Positions 27,133-39,435 are shown, counted from the stretch's first letter. The stretch: 64,000 bases of DNA from Bradyrhizobium sp. CER78 (GCF_029846235.1 NZ_JARVWP010000006.1:62001-126000), one strand, 5' to 3'. A program made the numbers and translations. The notes: generated by a model from the letters alone, not told the origin.

Positions 27133-29726
27133 GCATTGCGTCCGAAGTCGCGGTGCAGGTCCGCACCCAGGGCCGCGCGTCGTCGCTTGCCTTCCGCTAC
27201 GCGCTGCGCGAACTGCGCGGCGGCCTGCGCGGATTCTACGTGTTCATCGCCTGCATCGCGCTCGGCGTGATGGCAATCGCGGGCGTCGGCTCGGTCGCCG
27301 CGAGCCTCGGCGACGGGCTGTCGCGCGAGGGCCGCACGCTGCTCGGCGGCGACGTCGCATTCTCGCTGATCTCGCGCGAGGCCAAGCCCGACGAGGTTGC
27401 GTATCTGCGCACCCGCGGCGAGGTTTCGGTTGCGGCCACGCTCCGCGCAATGGCGCGCAGCGGCGACGGCAAGCTGGCGCTGGTCGAGCTCAAGGCGGTC
27501 GACGGCAAATATCCGATGCTCGGCGAGCTGACGCTCGAGCCCAACATGCCGATTTCAGATCTGCTCGCCGAGCGCGACGGCGTCTTTGGGGCGGCCGCCG
27601 ATTCAACGCTGCTGGCGCGGCTCGACCTGAAGCTCGGCGACCGAGTCACTATCGGCAGCTCGACCTACCAGATCCGCAGCGTGGTGGCGGCCGAGCCCGA
27701 CAAGCTCGCGGGCGGCGTCGGCCTCGGGCCGCGCTTCCTGGTCAGCGAAGCGAGCCTCCGCGCCACCGACCTGTTGCAGCCCGGCAGCCTGGTGCGCTGG
27801 ATCTATCGCGTGAAGCTGCCCGACGGCGCCAACGACGATCGCGCCACCATCGCGCTGATCGACGGCGCGCGCGCCGCTGCGCCCGAGGCCGGCTGGGAGG
27901 TCCGCAGCCGCAGCAACGCCTCGCCGCAGCTCGAGCGCACCATCAACCGTTTCACTCAGTTCCTGACCCTCGTCGGTCTTGCAGCGCTGCTGGTCGGCGG
28001 CGTCGGCGTCGCCAATGCGGTGAAGAGCCATATCGACCGGCGCCGCGACGTCATCGCCTCGTTCAAGGCGCTCGGCGCCACCGGCCGCGACGTCTTCACG
28101 ATCTACTGCACGCAAGTCGTGGTGCTGGCCGGGATCGGCTCGGTGATCGGCCTCGTGCTCGGCGCCGCGCTGCCGTTCGTCATCGTCGGCCTGTTCGGCA
28201 AGCTGCTGCCGCTGCCGGTGGTCCCTGCCCTGCATCCCGACGAGCTCGCGCTGTCCTTCATCTACGGCCAGCTCACCGCGCTGGCGTTCGGGCTGTGGCC
28301 GCTCGGCCGGGTCCACGACGTGCCGGTCGCCGCGCTGTTCCGCGAGACCGTCGCCAGCGAGTGGCACCGCCCGCGCTGGAGCTATCTGGCGCTGATGACC
28401 GTGGTGGTCGCGCTGCTGATCGGGGTCGCGATCGGGCTCGCCTATGACAAGCGGGTCGCCACCGTGTTCGTCGTCGCCTCGATCGCGGTGTTCCTGCTGC
28501 TGCGCGGGATCGCCGAGATCCTGATGGCGGTGGCACGGCGGCTGCCGCGCAGCCGCATCACCATGCTGCGGCTCGCCATCGCCAACATCCACCGACCGGG
28601 CGCGCTGACGCCGTCGGTCGTGCTGTCGCTCGGCCTCGGGCTCGCCGTGCTCGTCACCATCACCCAGATCGACGGCAATCTGCGCCGGCAATTCCTGGCC
28701 GCGCTGCCAGAACGGGCGCCGTCGTTCTTCTTCATCGACATTCCGTCCACCGAGGCCGACCGCTTCAATGCCTTCCTGGGGCAGATCGCCGCCGGCTCGA
28801 CCGTCGAGGACGTGCCGATGCTGCGCGGGCGCATCGTCGCCGCGCGCGGCGTCAAGGCCGACCAGCTCAAGCCGTCGGTCGATTCCGAGTGGGTGCTGCA
28901 GAGCGACCGCGGCCTGACCTATACCGGTGAGATTCCCAAGGGCTCGAAGATCGTCGAGGGCGAATGGTGGGGCCCGGACTACAGCGGACCTCCGCTGGTC
29001 TCGATGGAGAAGAAGATCGCCGACGGCCTGTCCCTGAAGATCGGCGACGAGATCGTGGTCAACGTGCTCGGCCGCGACGTGCCGGCCAAGATCGCCAATC
29101 TGCGCAACATCGACTGGCAGGGCCTCGGCATCAATTTCGTGCTGGTGTTCTCGCCGAACGCCTTCAAGGGCGCGCCGCACAGCCACGTCGCGACGCTGAC
29201 GGAACCACATGCCAGCGCGACCCAAGCGAACTCTGACAATGACGCGCGCATCATCAAGCAGGTCGCCGACGCATTTCCGATGGTGACCAGCGTGCGGGTC
29301 CGCGAAGCGCTGGAGACCATCGGCAGCGTCGTCAGCAATCTGGTGCTGGCGATCCGCGGCGCCAGCGCCGTGACGCTGATCTCGGCGATCCTGGTGCTGG
29401 GCGGCGCGCTCGCCGCCGGACACCGCCACCGCGTCTATGACGCCGTGATCCTCAAGACGCTCGGCGCCACGCGGGCGCGATTGCTCGGCGCCTACGCGCT
29501 GGAGTATCTGATGATCGGTTTTGCAACCGCGATTTTCGGCGTGATCGCCGGCTCGGTCGCGGCCTGGCTGATCGTGACGCGGCTGATGACGCTGAGTTTT
29601 ATCTGGCAGGCCGGCAGCGCCGCCCTGGTCGTGGCCGCCGCGCTGGTCGTCACCGTCGGATTGGGGCTGGCCGGAACGCTGCTCGCGCTGAACCAGAAGC
29701 CCGCCTCGGTGTTGCGGAATTTGTGA
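27129..29726 (+). CDS. ybbP: FtsX-like permease, YbbP type
   Basis: 865 residues. There are two FtsX-type membrane modules: the first starts near 24-55 (ELRGGLRGFYVFIACIALG) and continues at about 275-420, and the second lies at the C-terminus (SAVTLISAILVLGGALAAGH...). Large periplasmic regions lie between. Length and order match YbbP, the permease of the YbbAP exporter linked to TesA. The substrate is not established; a lipid or fatty-acyl cargo is inferred from the neighbourhood. The ATG overlaps the upstream stop by four bases. Confidence 0.9.
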   Translation: MSIASEVAVQVRTQGRASSLAFRYALRELRGGLRGFYVFIACIALGVMAIAGVGSVAASLGDGLSREGRTLLGGDVAFSLISREAKPDEVAYLRTRGEVSVAATLRAMARSGDGKLALVELKAVDGKYPMLGELTLEPNMPISDLLAERDGVFGAAADSTLLARLDLKLGDRVTIGSSTYQIRSVVAAEPDKLAGGVGLGPRFLVSEASLRATDLLQPGSLVRWIYRVKLPDGANDDRATIALIDGARAAAPEAGWEVRSRSNASPQLERTINRFTQFLTLVGLAALLVGGVGVANAVKSHIDRRRDVIASFKALGATGRDVFTIYCTQVVVLAGIGSVIGLVLGAALPFVIVGLFGKLLPLPVVPALHPDELALSFIYGQLTALAFGLWPLGRVHDVPVAALFRETVASEWHRPRWSYLALMTVVVALLIGVAIGLAYDKRVATVFVVASIAVFLLLRGIAEILMAVARRLPRSRITMLRLAIANIHRPGALTPSVVLSLGLGLAVLVTITQIDGNLRRQFLAALPERAPSFFFIDIPSTEADRFNAFLGQIAAGSTVEDVPMLRGRIVAARGVKADQLKPSVDSEWVLQSDRGLTYTGEIPKGSKIVEGEWWGPDYSGPPLVSMEKKIADGLSLKIGDEIVVNVLGRDVPAKIANLRNIDWQGLGINFVLVFSPNAFKGAPHSHVATLTEPHASATQANSDNDARIIKQVADAFPMVTSVRVREALETIGSVVSNLVLAIRGASAVTLISAILVLGGALAAGHRHRVYDAVILKTLGATRARLLGAYALEYLMIGFATAIFGVIAGSVAAWLIVTRLMTLSFIWQAGSAALVVAAALVVTVGLGLAGTLLALNQKPASVLRNL

Positions 29727-29960
29727 CAATTTGTAGCGGCGGAAGCGCCGTTTTTTGCCTATCATGCTAGGCCAGAGCGACATTCGGCCGCGCGTGGAAG
29801 CTTGCGCCGGATGTGTTAATTTCCCACATACCAATCGGGTCGGATAGTCGGTTTGAATGACACGGAATTAATGCTCCGCAAACCGAGCCATCTGAGATAG
29901 ATTTACACCGGCGCCGCAAATCCCTTGCGCTCCACCGGGACCAACCACGGGAATTCGACC

Positions 29961-30752
29961 ATGTCGGACCTAGACCGCAACTACGCTTCTCCTTTCGGCC
30001 GGGCCGCCGGGCGCATTGACGCTGCGGCCGTCGACGCCGGTCTGCGCGCCTACATGCTGCGCATCTACAACTACATGAGCATCGGCCTCGCCATCACCGG
30101 CCTGGCCGCGCTCGGCGTCTATATGGGCGCGGTGACGACCGACCAGTCCGCCGCCGTCGCCAAGTTCGGCAATGCCTATCTGACGCAGTTCGGCTACGCG
30201 ATGTTCGTGAGCCCGCTGAAGTGGCTGTTCATCCTCGCGCCCCTTGCGATGGTGTTCGTCATCTCGGCCGGCATCAACCGTCTGCAGCCTGCGACCGCCC
30301 AGCTGTTGTTCTGGGTGTTCTCGGCGCTGATGGGCCTGTCGCTGTCGTCGATCTTCCTGGTGTACACGCACACCTCGATCGTGCGCGTGTTCTTCATCAC
30401 CGCGGCGACGTTTGGTGCGCTGAGCCTCTACGGCTACACCACCAAGCGTGACATGAGCGGCATGGGCTCGTTCCTGTTCATGGGCCTGATCGGCATCATC
30501 ATCGCGAGCCTGGTCAACCTGTTCCTGGCGAGCTCGGCGCTGCAGTTCATCGTCTCGATCGTCGGTGTGCTGGTGTTCGCAGGCCTCACCGCCTGGGACA
30601 CCCAGCGGCTGAAGAACGACTACATCTACGGCTACGCCTCGCAGGGCGGCGTGATGGCAGAGCGTGCGGCAATCACTGGTGCGCTGTCGCTCTACCTGAA
30701 CTTCATCAACCTGTTCACGCTGCTGCTGCAGCTGCTCGGCCAGCGCGACTAA
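29961..30752 (+). CDS. Bax inhibitor-1 / YccA family membrane protein
   Basis: 263 residues from ATG 29961 (MSDLDRNYASPFG). The soluble N-terminus is followed by seven hydrophobic segments, beginning MSIGLAITGLAALGVYMG and including LFILAPLAMVFVISAG and FIVSIVGVLVFAGLTAWDTQ. The AWDTQRLK motif, ASQGG and a C-terminal LYLNFINLFTLLLQLLG match the BI-1/YbhL group. These proteins are proposed calcium-leak or protease-modulating membrane proteins. It is monocistronic with its own terminator. Confidence 0.92.
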   Translation: MSDLDRNYASPFGRAAGRIDAAAVDAGLRAYMLRIYNYMSIGLAITGLAALGVYMGAVTTDQSAAVAKFGNAYLTQFGYAMFVSPLKWLFILAPLAMVFVISAGINRLQPATAQLLFWVFSALMGLSLSSIFLVYTHTSIVRVFFITAATFGALSLYGYTTKRDMSGMGSFLFMGLIGIIIASLVNLFLASSALQFIVSIVGVLVFAGLTAWDTQRLKNDYIYGYASQGGVMAERAAITGALSLYLNFINLFTLLLQLLGQRD

Positions 30753-30778
30753 GGGCCTCGAGCAAGGCAACCGATCCA

Positions 30779-30810
30779 AGCCCCGGCCACACGGCCGGGG
30801 CTTTTTTTTG
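30779..30810 (+). terminator. Rho-independent terminator after the Bax inhibitor-1 gene
   Basis: AGCCCCGGCC (30779-30788) and GGCCGGGGCT (30793-30802) form a perfect 10-bp stem with an ACAC loop, followed by an uninterrupted T run. Confidence 0.93.
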
Positions 30811-30835
30811 CGTGGAAAGGATGAGATCAAACGGC

Positions 30836-30922
30836 GTAGCCCGGATGGAGCGAAGCGCAATCCGGGGGACTGTTCCCGCGGATGATACTGCCCCGGATTA
30901 CGCTTCGCTCCATCCGGGCTAC
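30836..30922. repeat. Dispersed repeat family B, copy 1 (GTAGCCCGGATGGAGCG type)
   Basis: Arms 30836-30866 and 30892-30922 are near-perfect inverted 31-mers, starting GTAGCCCGGATGGAGCGAAG and ending CGCTCCATCCGGGCTAC, around a 25-base centre. A second copy lies at 57089-57210. This is a typical high-copy palindromic element of this lineage. Confidence 0.8.
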
Positions 30923-30939
30923 AAGCCAGCCGGCGCCGC

Positions 30940-31311
30940 CTACACCAGCGACAGCTTGCGGTCGATTACGAACAGCACCCGCTCGAGTTCGTGGCCGCGG
31001 CGCAAGATCAGGCCGGTCGCCGAAATCACGCTGTACATGCCCTGCTTGCGCGCCAGCCGGGGATCCTTCTCGATCCGGTAGATCGGCATTTCGGACGCGC
31101 GCCGGAACACCGAGAACACGGCACGGTCCTTCAGGAAGTCGATCGCATAGTCGCGCCACTCGCCGTCGGCGACCATGCGGCCGTAGAGATTAAGAATGCG
31201 GTTGAGCTCAAGTCGATTGAATGTCACGCGGTTGGGCTGGGGTGTCGCGGCGGCGGGGCGCGCCGCGGCACGGCTCCCGCTCGGATCGGTGTCCTCCGAG
31301 ATCAAACTCAT
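30940..31311 (-). CDS. DUF2794 domain protein
   Basis: 123 residues from ATG 31311 (MSLISEDTDPSGSRAAA). The low-complexity Ala/Pro N-terminus is followed by the DUF2794 core from about 29 (VTFNRLELNRILNLYGRMVA, WRDYAIDFLKDRAVFSVFRR, LARKQGMYSVISATGLILRR). The family is confined to alphaproteobacteria, is predicted cytoplasmic, and has no known function. It is a single gene; its 3' end faces a palindromic repeat, and a candidate ncRNA begins 240 bases upstream on the other strand. Confidence 0.88.
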   Translation of the reverse strand: MSLISEDTDPSGSRAAARPAAATPQPNRVTFNRLELNRILNLYGRMVADGEWRDYAIDFLKDRAVFSVFRRASEMPIYRIEKDPRLARKQGMYSVISATGLILRRGHELERVLFVIDRKLSLV

Positions 31312-31550
31312 CGAGCGCCTCCTGTCATCCCGGTGACGACGGTTCCGAAGGCCGGTGCCCCCTGCTTCGGGATCGTCACGAGAGTGACATGATCGCGCTA
31401 AGCGCGGGGGCCTGCAAGGGGCCATTCGCACCGCAACCAGGCCCTAACCACGGTCAGGCGCGACGGATTGTCCGGAAAACCGAAGAGTCACGGGAACGTT
31501 AGCGGAATCATATTGCTGCCCCACTTCCGCCCATCGCCCGCCCCGCTGCC

Positions 31551-31697
31551 CTGCGAAAAGAAAATCCTGCGTTGGCCCGGTCCTTTCGGTTCCGGATTCC
31601 TCAGCCCCCAGCCCCCCGGGGCCGTCGGGATCGGGCCTGTTCGCAGGGGAGTTAAATCCCAACACTGGGCCAACGAAAGTTGGTCCTTTTTGTTTTT
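31551..31697 (+). ncRNA. Candidate structured small RNA, possibly 6S RNA
   Basis: The segment folds into a long rod: CGTTGGCCCGG (31570-31580) pairs with CTGGGCCAACG (31665-31675). Inside it, CCGGATTCC (31592-31600) pairs with GGGATCGGG (31627-31635) with one mismatch, capped by a GGGG/CCCC stem. A small UUCG-loop hairpin, CCTGTTCGCAGG (31636-31647), lies on the 3' side of an otherwise open bubble. The 3' end has a terminator: CCAAC-GAAA-GTTGG (31670-31683) then TCCTTTTTGTTTTT. A single-bubble rod of about 145 bases matches the general layout of 6S RNA, the sigma70-holoenzyme-binding RNA. The identity is inferred from shape, not from a match; the 5' end is a guess. Confidence 0.5.
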
Positions 31698-31871
31698 GGG
31701 GGTCTGCTCAGCTCCGCGCGACCTAGACGCGAGCGCAAAGCCTCGGCGCCTTCCCTTCAGCACATCACTGGATGCACGCCACCGGATGCAGGCTTGCCGC
31801 GGCACAAGGCGGCACGACGATGCGTGCGGCCCTACGACGCGCCTGACAACAGCAGTTAGCGCAGCAACGCG
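31698..31871. other. Non-coding stretch between the candidate RNA and the DUF1223 gene
   Basis: Short open frames cross it, but none has a ribosome-binding site or recognisable family. No promoter or repeat was identified. The 240 bases between 31312 and 31550 likewise hold only the presumed promoters of the DUF2794 gene and of the candidate RNA. Confidence 0.4.
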
Positions 31872-32633
31872 CTAGTGCAGCGAGGTGAATGCGGCGCCGA
31901 GCATCGGGCCTGGCTTGTCGCGATTGCCGTCCTGGACGTACACCGCGGCGGCATCGACACCATCGCGCGTGATGTTCTCCAGCGGCACGGTCCAGCTGCC
32001 GGACGAGCCGTTCCAGTCACCGACCTTCAGCAGATTGCGCACCACGTTGTGGTAGGTGATCTCGTGGCCACGGTTCTCGCCGCGCGAGATCGAGATCGGC
32101 ACCGACTTCGAGATCGAGCAGATCCAGACTTCGCCGCGCGACACCGCGGGCGACTTCGACGCGGCGACCGACACGTTGATCTGCTTGCCGGTCAGCGTCA
32201 TCGTCACCGGCACCGACATCACGCTGCCGCTCTTCTCGGTGCTCGTGATGGCGTCCTCGATGCTGGCGCGATCGCTGCCGATGACGTGCGCGGAGCCGTT
32301 GATCACGGCCTGCGGCGTGTAGACGTCGCGATCGCCGCGCATGTGGGAATAGGCTTTCTGGCGCGCGCTGAAACGGGAATCGGCCAGCGTGTCCTTCCAG
32401 CCGAGATAATCCCAATAGTCGATCGGCATGCTCAGCGCGATGACGTTGGGGTCCTTGGCGAGATCACCGATGATCTTGTCCGCGGGCGGACAGGACGAGC
32501 ATCCCTGCGAGGTGAACAGTTCGACGACTGCACGCGGATCGGCGTGAGCGGGGCGGATGATCGCGACGATCGCGCAGATACCAAGCGCGCTGGACCATCG
32601 CGAAATCGAATTATAGGCCATCATCGCTGTCAT
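31872..32633 (-). CDS. DUF1223 family secreted thioredoxin-like protein
   Basis: 253 residues. About 1-31 is a signal peptide (ALGICAIVAIIRPAHA). The core begins VVELFTSQGCSSCPPADKI, with a CxxC pair at C45/C48 as in the DUF1223 family, which is thioredoxin-like. MPIDYWDYLGWKDTLA and YTPQAVINGSAHVIGSD are family blocks. It is probably an exported redox-active protein of unknown partner. Alternative in-frame starts at residues 4 and 5 are equally good. Confidence 0.85.
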   Translation of the reverse strand: MTAMMAYNSISRWSSALGICAIVAIIRPAHADPRAVVELFTSQGCSSCPPADKIIGDLAKDPNVIALSMPIDYWDYLGWKDTLADSRFSARQKAYSHMRGDRDVYTPQAVINGSAHVIGSDRASIEDAITSTEKSGSVMSVPVTMTLTGKQINVSVAASKSPAVSRGEVWICSISKSVPISISRGENRGHEITYHNVVRNLLKVGDWNGSSGSWTVPLENITRDGVDAAAVYVQDGNRDKPGPMLGAAFTSLH

Positions 32634-32797
32634 ACTGCGAACCAGTCGTGATGATTTCCATCCGTAATTGTACGGAGCATGAAGTCTGTCCCTGAACTTG
32701 CGTGCCCCAAAACGCGAGAAAGCGGCCTTTTCATAGGCCGCCTTCTTTTTAGCCGCTACTCACTAAGCAGTGAGGCACCGATCACAAATCCGCGTTG

Positions 32798-32877
32798 GAG
32801 CATGGCCCGGAAAAGCGTGAAGCGGCTTTCCCCCGCGACAAACGCCAGGCGTTTGCGCGGAGACCATGCTCAAACAA
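32798..32877. repeat. Dispersed repeat family A, copy 3 (downstream of acnA)
   Basis: GAGCATGGCCCGGAAAAGCG...GAAGCGGCTTTCC, ACAAACGCCAGGCGTTTG, then GGAGACCATGCTCAAACAA. This is the long form of the family, closely matching the copy at 39311-39390. It ends seven bases from the acnA stop codon. Confidence 0.8.
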
Positions 32878-32883
32878 GGGCCC

Positions 32884-35604
<2,721 letters not shown>

Positions 35605-35846
35605 GCGAGGAATCCCAATTATCAGTTATACCCGGCAAGGGTAACTAAACACCGGCGAACGACACTGGCCAAGGGATGGCCCGGGGGGTGGGTTGCGGCC
35701 GCCGATTGTGTGTGCTGCATCAAGTTCCGGGCTTATAGAACCTTTCTAGAAGCACCGCCACACCGACAAGCGTGCGGCGGCATCGCGCGACCCAAAAATT
35801 CTCACGCGGTAGCGAAAGATTTCAGAGGGCTGTGACAAGACGAACC

Positions 35847-36449
35847 ATGCGGCTCTCCGGACAAAATTTGAAATGCGTGCGCGGCGGACGCGAGGTGTTT
35901 TCCGGCCTCGATGTTTCGGCCACCGCGAGTGAGGCGCTCGCCGTCACCGGTCCCAACGGCGCCGGCAAGACCTCGTTGCTGCGGGTGCTCGCCGGACTGC
36001 TGGTTCCAGCCGAAGGCTCGATCGCGCTCGAAGGCGGCGACGCCGAGCTCAGCCTGCCCGAGCAGGCCCACTATCTCGGCCATCGCGATGCCCTGAAGCC
36101 TGCGCTCAGCGTCGCGGAAAATCTTTCCTTCTGGCGGGAATTCCTCGGCGGCAAAACCGAGGATGCCGGCCGGTGCCTGGCCGCCGTGGGGCTCGACCAC
36201 GCCGCGCATCTGCCGGCGGCCTACCTCTCCGCGGGCCAGCGCCGGCGCCTCTCGATCGCGCGCCTGCTCTCGGTGCGGCGGCCGGTCTGGCTCTTGGACG
36301 AGCCGACATCGGCGCTCGATGCGGCCGGACAGGCGCTGTTCGTCGCCCTGATGCGCGACCATCTCGCGAGCGGCGGCCTGATCGTCGCCGCGACCCATCT
36401 GCCGCTCGGCATCGAAGCGCGCGATCTGCGGATGGGAGCGCCGGCATGA
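35847..36449 (+). CDS. ccmA: Heme exporter ATP-binding protein CcmA
   Basis: 200 residues from ATG 35847 ([18 protein letters not shown]). Walker A is GPNGAGKT at 35-42; the signature ([15 protein letters not shown]) and Walker B ([12 protein letters not shown]) are present. CcmA drives release of holo-CcmE in system I cytochrome c maturation, in complex with CcmB and CcmC. It is the first gene of ccmABCDG and overlaps ccmB by four bases (ATGA). Confidence 0.95.
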   Translation: MRLSGQNLKCVRGGREVFSGLDVSATASEALAVTGPNGAGKTSLLRVLAGLLVPAEGSIALEGGDAELSLPEQAHYLGHRDALKPALSVAENLSFWREFLGGKTEDAGRCLAAVGLDHAAHLPAAYLSAGQRRRLSIARLLSVRRPVWLLDEPTSALDAAGQALFVALMRDHLASGGLIVAATHLPLGIEARDLRMGAPA

Positions 36450-37114
36450 GCGCGCTGGCCGCATTGATCCGGCGCGACATCCGGATCGCGCTGCGCGTCG
36501 GCGGAGGCGCGTTGATCGGGGTGCTGTTCTTCCTCACCGTCACGGTACTGATGCCGTTTGCGGTGGGGCCGGATCTGGCGCTGCTGTCGCGGCTCGGCCC
36601 GGCCATCCTCTGGCTCGGCGCATTGCTGGCGAGCCTATTGACCCTCGATCGCCTGTTCACCGCCGATCACGAGGACGGCTCGCTCGACCTCATCGCGATG
36701 AGCCGGACGCCGCTGGAACTCGCCTGCGCGGCCAAGGCGCTGGCGCACTGGATCGCCGCCGGGCTGCCGCTGATTGTCGCAACCCCGGTGCTTGGCCTGC
36801 TGCTCAATCTCGACGGCACGGCAACGCTCGCGGTTGCAGCGACCCTGCTGGCGGGAACACCGGCACTGACCTTCACCGGCATGATCGGCGCGGCCTTGGC
36901 GGTGACGCTGCATCGCGGCGGGCTCTTGCTCGCGGTGCTGGTGCTGCCGTTGTCGATCCCGGTGCTGATCTTCGGCGTCGCGGCCTCGCAGGCGGCGATC
37001 TCCGGGCCGCTGCCGTTCGGAACGCCGTTCTCGATCCTCTGCGCGCTCTCGCTTGCCAGCCTCGTGATCGGCCCGTTTGCGGCCGCCGCGAGCCTGCGGC
37101 ACGGGCTGGACTGA
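36446..37114 (+). CDS. ccmB: Heme exporter protein CcmB
   Basis: 222 residues from ATG 36446, overlapping the ccmA stop. Six hydrophobic segments are visible (for example [40 protein letters not shown]). [20 protein letters not shown] is the conserved cytoplasmic loop. It is the membrane subunit paired with CcmA in cytochrome c biogenesis. Confidence 0.95.
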   Translation: MSALAALIRRDIRIALRVGGGALIGVLFFLTVTVLMPFAVGPDLALLSRLGPAILWLGALLASLLTLDRLFTADHEDGSLDLIAMSRTPLELACAAKALAHWIAAGLPLIVATPVLGLLLNLDGTATLAVAATLLAGTPALTFTGMIGAALAVTLHRGGLLLAVLVLPLSIPVLIFGVAASQAAISGPLPFGTPFSILCALSLASLVIGPFAAAASLRHGLD

Positions 37115-37178
37115 TCAAATCTCGCCGAGGGGAATTCGGCCAATTGCCTCGCTCACAGCGGACGACTATCAGGGTGCC

Positions 37179-37982
37179 ATGAAGCTGACCGAGACGCTGA
37201 CCGACCTCGCCAACCCGACCAGGTTTCTGGCGCTGACCGCGCGCATCCTGCCCTGGCTCGCGGCCGCGACTGCGATCCTGCTCGCGATCGGACTGTACCA
37301 GTCGGCGGTGGCGCCCGACGACTACCAGCAGGGCGCCACGGTCAAGATCATGTTCGTCCACGTGCCCAATGCGTGGCTGTCGATGTTCGTCTGGAGCGTC
37401 ATGAGCGTGGCTGCGCTCGGCACGCTGGTGTGGCGGCACCCGCTCGCCGATGTCGCCGCGAAAGCCGCAGCTCCGATCGGCGCCGCCTTCACCTTCCTTG
37501 CGCTCGTCACCGGCTCGCTGTGGGGCCGCCCGATGTGGGGCACATATTGGGAATGGGATGCGCGGCTGACCTCGGTCTTGATCCTGTTCCTGATGTATCT
37601 CGGCCTGATCGCGCTGTGGCGCGCGGTGGAGGATCCCTCGCGTGCGGCAAGGGCGGCGGCGGTCCTGACCCTGGTCGGCGCCATCAACATCCCGATCATC
37701 AAATTCTCGGTCGACTGGTGGAACACGCTGCATCAGCCGGCATCCGTGCTCCGGATGGGCGGATCGACGCTCGACAAGGCGTTCCTGTGGCCGTTGCTGG
37801 TGATGGCGATCGCGTTCTCGCTGCTCTTCATCACCCTGCACCTCGCGGCCATGCGCAACGAGATCCTGCGCCGGCGCGTGCGCAGCCTGCAGATGATGCA
37901 GGCGAGCCGCGTCTCGTTCACGACCGAGGCGGGTGCCGGCCCGCGTGAAGCAGGCGCCTCGAAAGAAATTGGAGCGGCGTGA
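37179..37982 (+). CDS. ccmC: Cytochrome c biogenesis protein CcmC (heme lyase subunit)
   Basis: 267 residues from ATG 37179 ([20 protein letters not shown]). Six membrane segments surround the heme-handling tryptophan-rich motif [18 protein letters not shown]. The periplasmic histidines are in VHVPNAW and NTLHQPASV. It loads heme on CcmE. The C-terminus beyond 240 is a short cytoplasmic low-complexity tail. It follows ccmB after 64 bases. Confidence 0.95.
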   Translation: MKLTETLTDLANPTRFLALTARILPWLAAATAILLAIGLYQSAVAPDDYQQGATVKIMFVHVPNAWLSMFVWSVMSVAALGTLVWRHPLADVAAKAAAPIGAAFTFLALVTGSLWGRPMWGTYWEWDARLTSVLILFLMYLGLIALWRAVEDPSRAARAAAVLTLVGAINIPIIKFSVDWWNTLHQPASVLRMGGSTLDKAFLWPLLVMAIAFSLLFITLHLAAMRNEILRRRVRSLQMMQASRVSFTTEAGAGPREAGASKEIGAA

Positions 37983-37986
37983 TACG

Positions 37987-38166
37987 ATGTCGCTTGGTCC
38001 CTACGCCTCCTTCATCGTGACATCCTATGCGCTGGTCGCAGCCGTCGTGCTGCTCCTGATCATCTGGATCGTCGCCGACTATCGCCGCCAGCAGACACGC
38101 CTCAAAGAAATCGAGGCCAGCGGCGTCACGCGCCGCTCCGGCCGCAGCGCGGCGGATATCAGATGA
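37987..38166 (+). CDS. ccmD: Heme exporter protein CcmD
   Basis: 59 residues from ATG 37987 ([20 protein letters not shown]). There is one membrane segment (about 8-30) followed by a basic cytoplasmic tail ([15 protein letters not shown]), the standard CcmD layout. It stabilises the CcmABC-CcmE complex. It starts four bases after the ccmC stop and overlaps ccmG by four bases. Confidence 0.9.
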   Translation: MSLGPYASFIVTSYALVAAVVLLLIIWIVADYRRQQTRLKEIEASGVTRRSGRSAADIR

Positions 38167-38756
38167 GCGAGCAGGCGACCAACAGCCCGCCGCAAGCCCG
38201 CCGCCTGCTGGTGGTGCTGCCGCTGCTGATCTTCCTCGGCCTCGCCGGGCTGTTCCTGCTGCGGCTCTATGGCGGCGATCCCTCGCGCATCCCGTCGGCG
38301 CTGATCGGACGGCCGGCGCCGCAGACCGCCCTGCCCGCCCTCGACGGTCTTGTGAAGGACGGCACGCCTGTCCCCGGTCTCGATCCCACCGCGTTCAAGG
38401 GTAAGGTCTCGATCGTCAATGTATGGGCGTCCTGGTGCGTGCCCTGCCACGACGAAGCGCCGCTGCTGACCGAGCTCGGCAAGGACAAGCGCTTCCAGAT
38501 CATCGGCATCAACTACAAGGACTCGCCCGAGAACGCGCGCCGCTTCCTCGGCCGCTACGGCAATCCGTTCGGCATCGTCGGCGTCGACGGCAACGGCCGC
38601 GCCTCGATCGAGTGGGGCGTCTATGGCGTACCGGAGACCTTCCTGGTCGGACGCGAGGGCACCATCGTCTACAAGCTGGTCGGACCGGTGACGCCTGAGA
38701 ACGTCAACAGCGTGCTCAAGGCCGAGATCGAGAAGGCGCTGCGCGCCGGACAGTAA
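38163..38756 (+). CDS. ccmG: Thiol:disulfide interchange protein CcmG/DsbE
   Basis: 197 residues. A membrane anchor lies near 14-34 ([19 protein letters not shown]). The periplasmic thioredoxin domain has the redox pair C92/C95 ([13 protein letters not shown]) and [13 protein letters not shown] with the cis-proline. It reduces apocytochrome c or CcmH for heme attachment. It is the last gene of ccmABCDG; CcmE, CcmF and CcmH are not in the window. Confidence 0.95.
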   Translation: MSEQATNSPPQARRLLVVLPLLIFLGLAGLFLLRLYGGDPSRIPSALIGRPAPQTALPALDGLVKDGTPVPGLDPTAFKGKVSIVNVWASWCVPCHDEAPLLTELGKDKRFQIIGINYKDSPENARRFLGRYGNPFGIVGVDGNGRASIEWGVYGVPETFLVGREGTIVYKLVGPVTPENVNSVLKAEIEKALRAGQ

Positions 38757-38926
38757 GCGCATCGTCATTCAGCGGTGCCGTGAACCGCTGCTGAACGGCG
38801 AGCGAAAATGCCTGCGGCAAAATGTTTCGACACGTTTATCTGCGGTTCATTTCGCGGCCACGGCAACGCCACGAACGCAACCCCAACTCAGCAGCGTTGA
38901 CATCAACGTTCCTCTGGAGGGGACAT

Positions 38927-39304
38927 ATGCGCAAGACCACACTCGCTTCACTGCTCGCCACCGCGCTTACGCTCGGCATGCTGACGGCCACGCCGTCGAT
39001 GGCCCAGAGCGTTCAGCCGGCTACGCCCGCCACCAAGTCGGAGACCGGCAAGATGGCGCCGGCGCCGAAGACGGCGGCACCCGATGCGAAGACGACGGGA
39101 ATGGCGAAAGACGACCTGCTCGACATCAACAGCGCCAGCGCAGACCAACTCGACGCGCTGCCCGGTGTCGGCAAGGCCTATTCGGCCGCGATCATCAAGG
39201 GCCGCCCCTACAAGGGCAAGGATGAACTGGTGCAGAAGAACATCCTGCCGCAGGCGACCTACGACAAGATCAAGGACAAGATCGTCGCCAAGCAGAAGAG
39301 CTGA
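38927..39304 (+). CDS. Secreted helix-hairpin-helix (ComEA-like) protein
   Basis: 125 residues from ATG 38927, after CTGGAGGGGACAT, a strong ribosome-binding site. A signal peptide spans 1-27 ([18 protein letters not shown]). An Ala/Pro/Lys linker follows, then a helix-hairpin-helix DNA-binding fold from about 65 ([35 protein letters not shown]). ComEA-type proteins bind incoming DNA in the periplasm. A competence role is not shown here: no com genes are nearby. Confidence 0.85.
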   Translation: MRKTTLASLLATALTLGMLTATPSMAQSVQPATPATKSETGKMAPAPKTAAPDAKTTGMAKDDLLDINSASADQLDALPGVGKAYSAAIIKGRPYKGKDELVQKNILPQATYDKIKDKIVAKQKS

Positions 39305-39310
39305 GCTCTG

Positions 39311-39435
39311 AAGCATGATCCGGAAAAGTGCGAAGCGGTTTTCCCTCGCGACAAACGCGAAGCGTTTGCGCGGAGATCATGCTCAAACAAGAAACCAAAG
39401 CGCGATGACGATTCAATCCAATCTTATCGCGCTTT
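39311..39435. repeat. Dispersed repeat family A, copy 4 plus second module
   Basis: 39311-39390 runs AGCATGATCCGGAAAAGTGC...GAAGCGGTTTTCC, ACAAACGCGAAGCGTTTG, GGAGATCATGCTCAAACAA. 39397-39435 is the second module, an AAAGCGCGATGACGATT...ATCTTATCGCGCTTT inverted pair. The same two modules occur in opposite order at 12592-12690. Confidence 0.8.

Noticed and set aside
27603-29834. 743-codon open frame on the minus strand
   Set aside because: Antisense of the FtsX-like permease gene; Gln/Arg/His-rich and without a ribosome-binding site.
31468-31875. 135-codon plus-strand and shorter minus-strand ORFs
   Set aside because: They cross the folded RNA region and its terminator, have no ribosome-binding site and no family; the RNA explanation fits better.
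32715-32760. Hairpin GCGGCCT...AGGCCGC near a T run, downstream of acnA
   Set aside because: The T run is on the plus strand while both flanking genes are on the minus strand; as a minus-strand terminator it is weak, so it is not listed.
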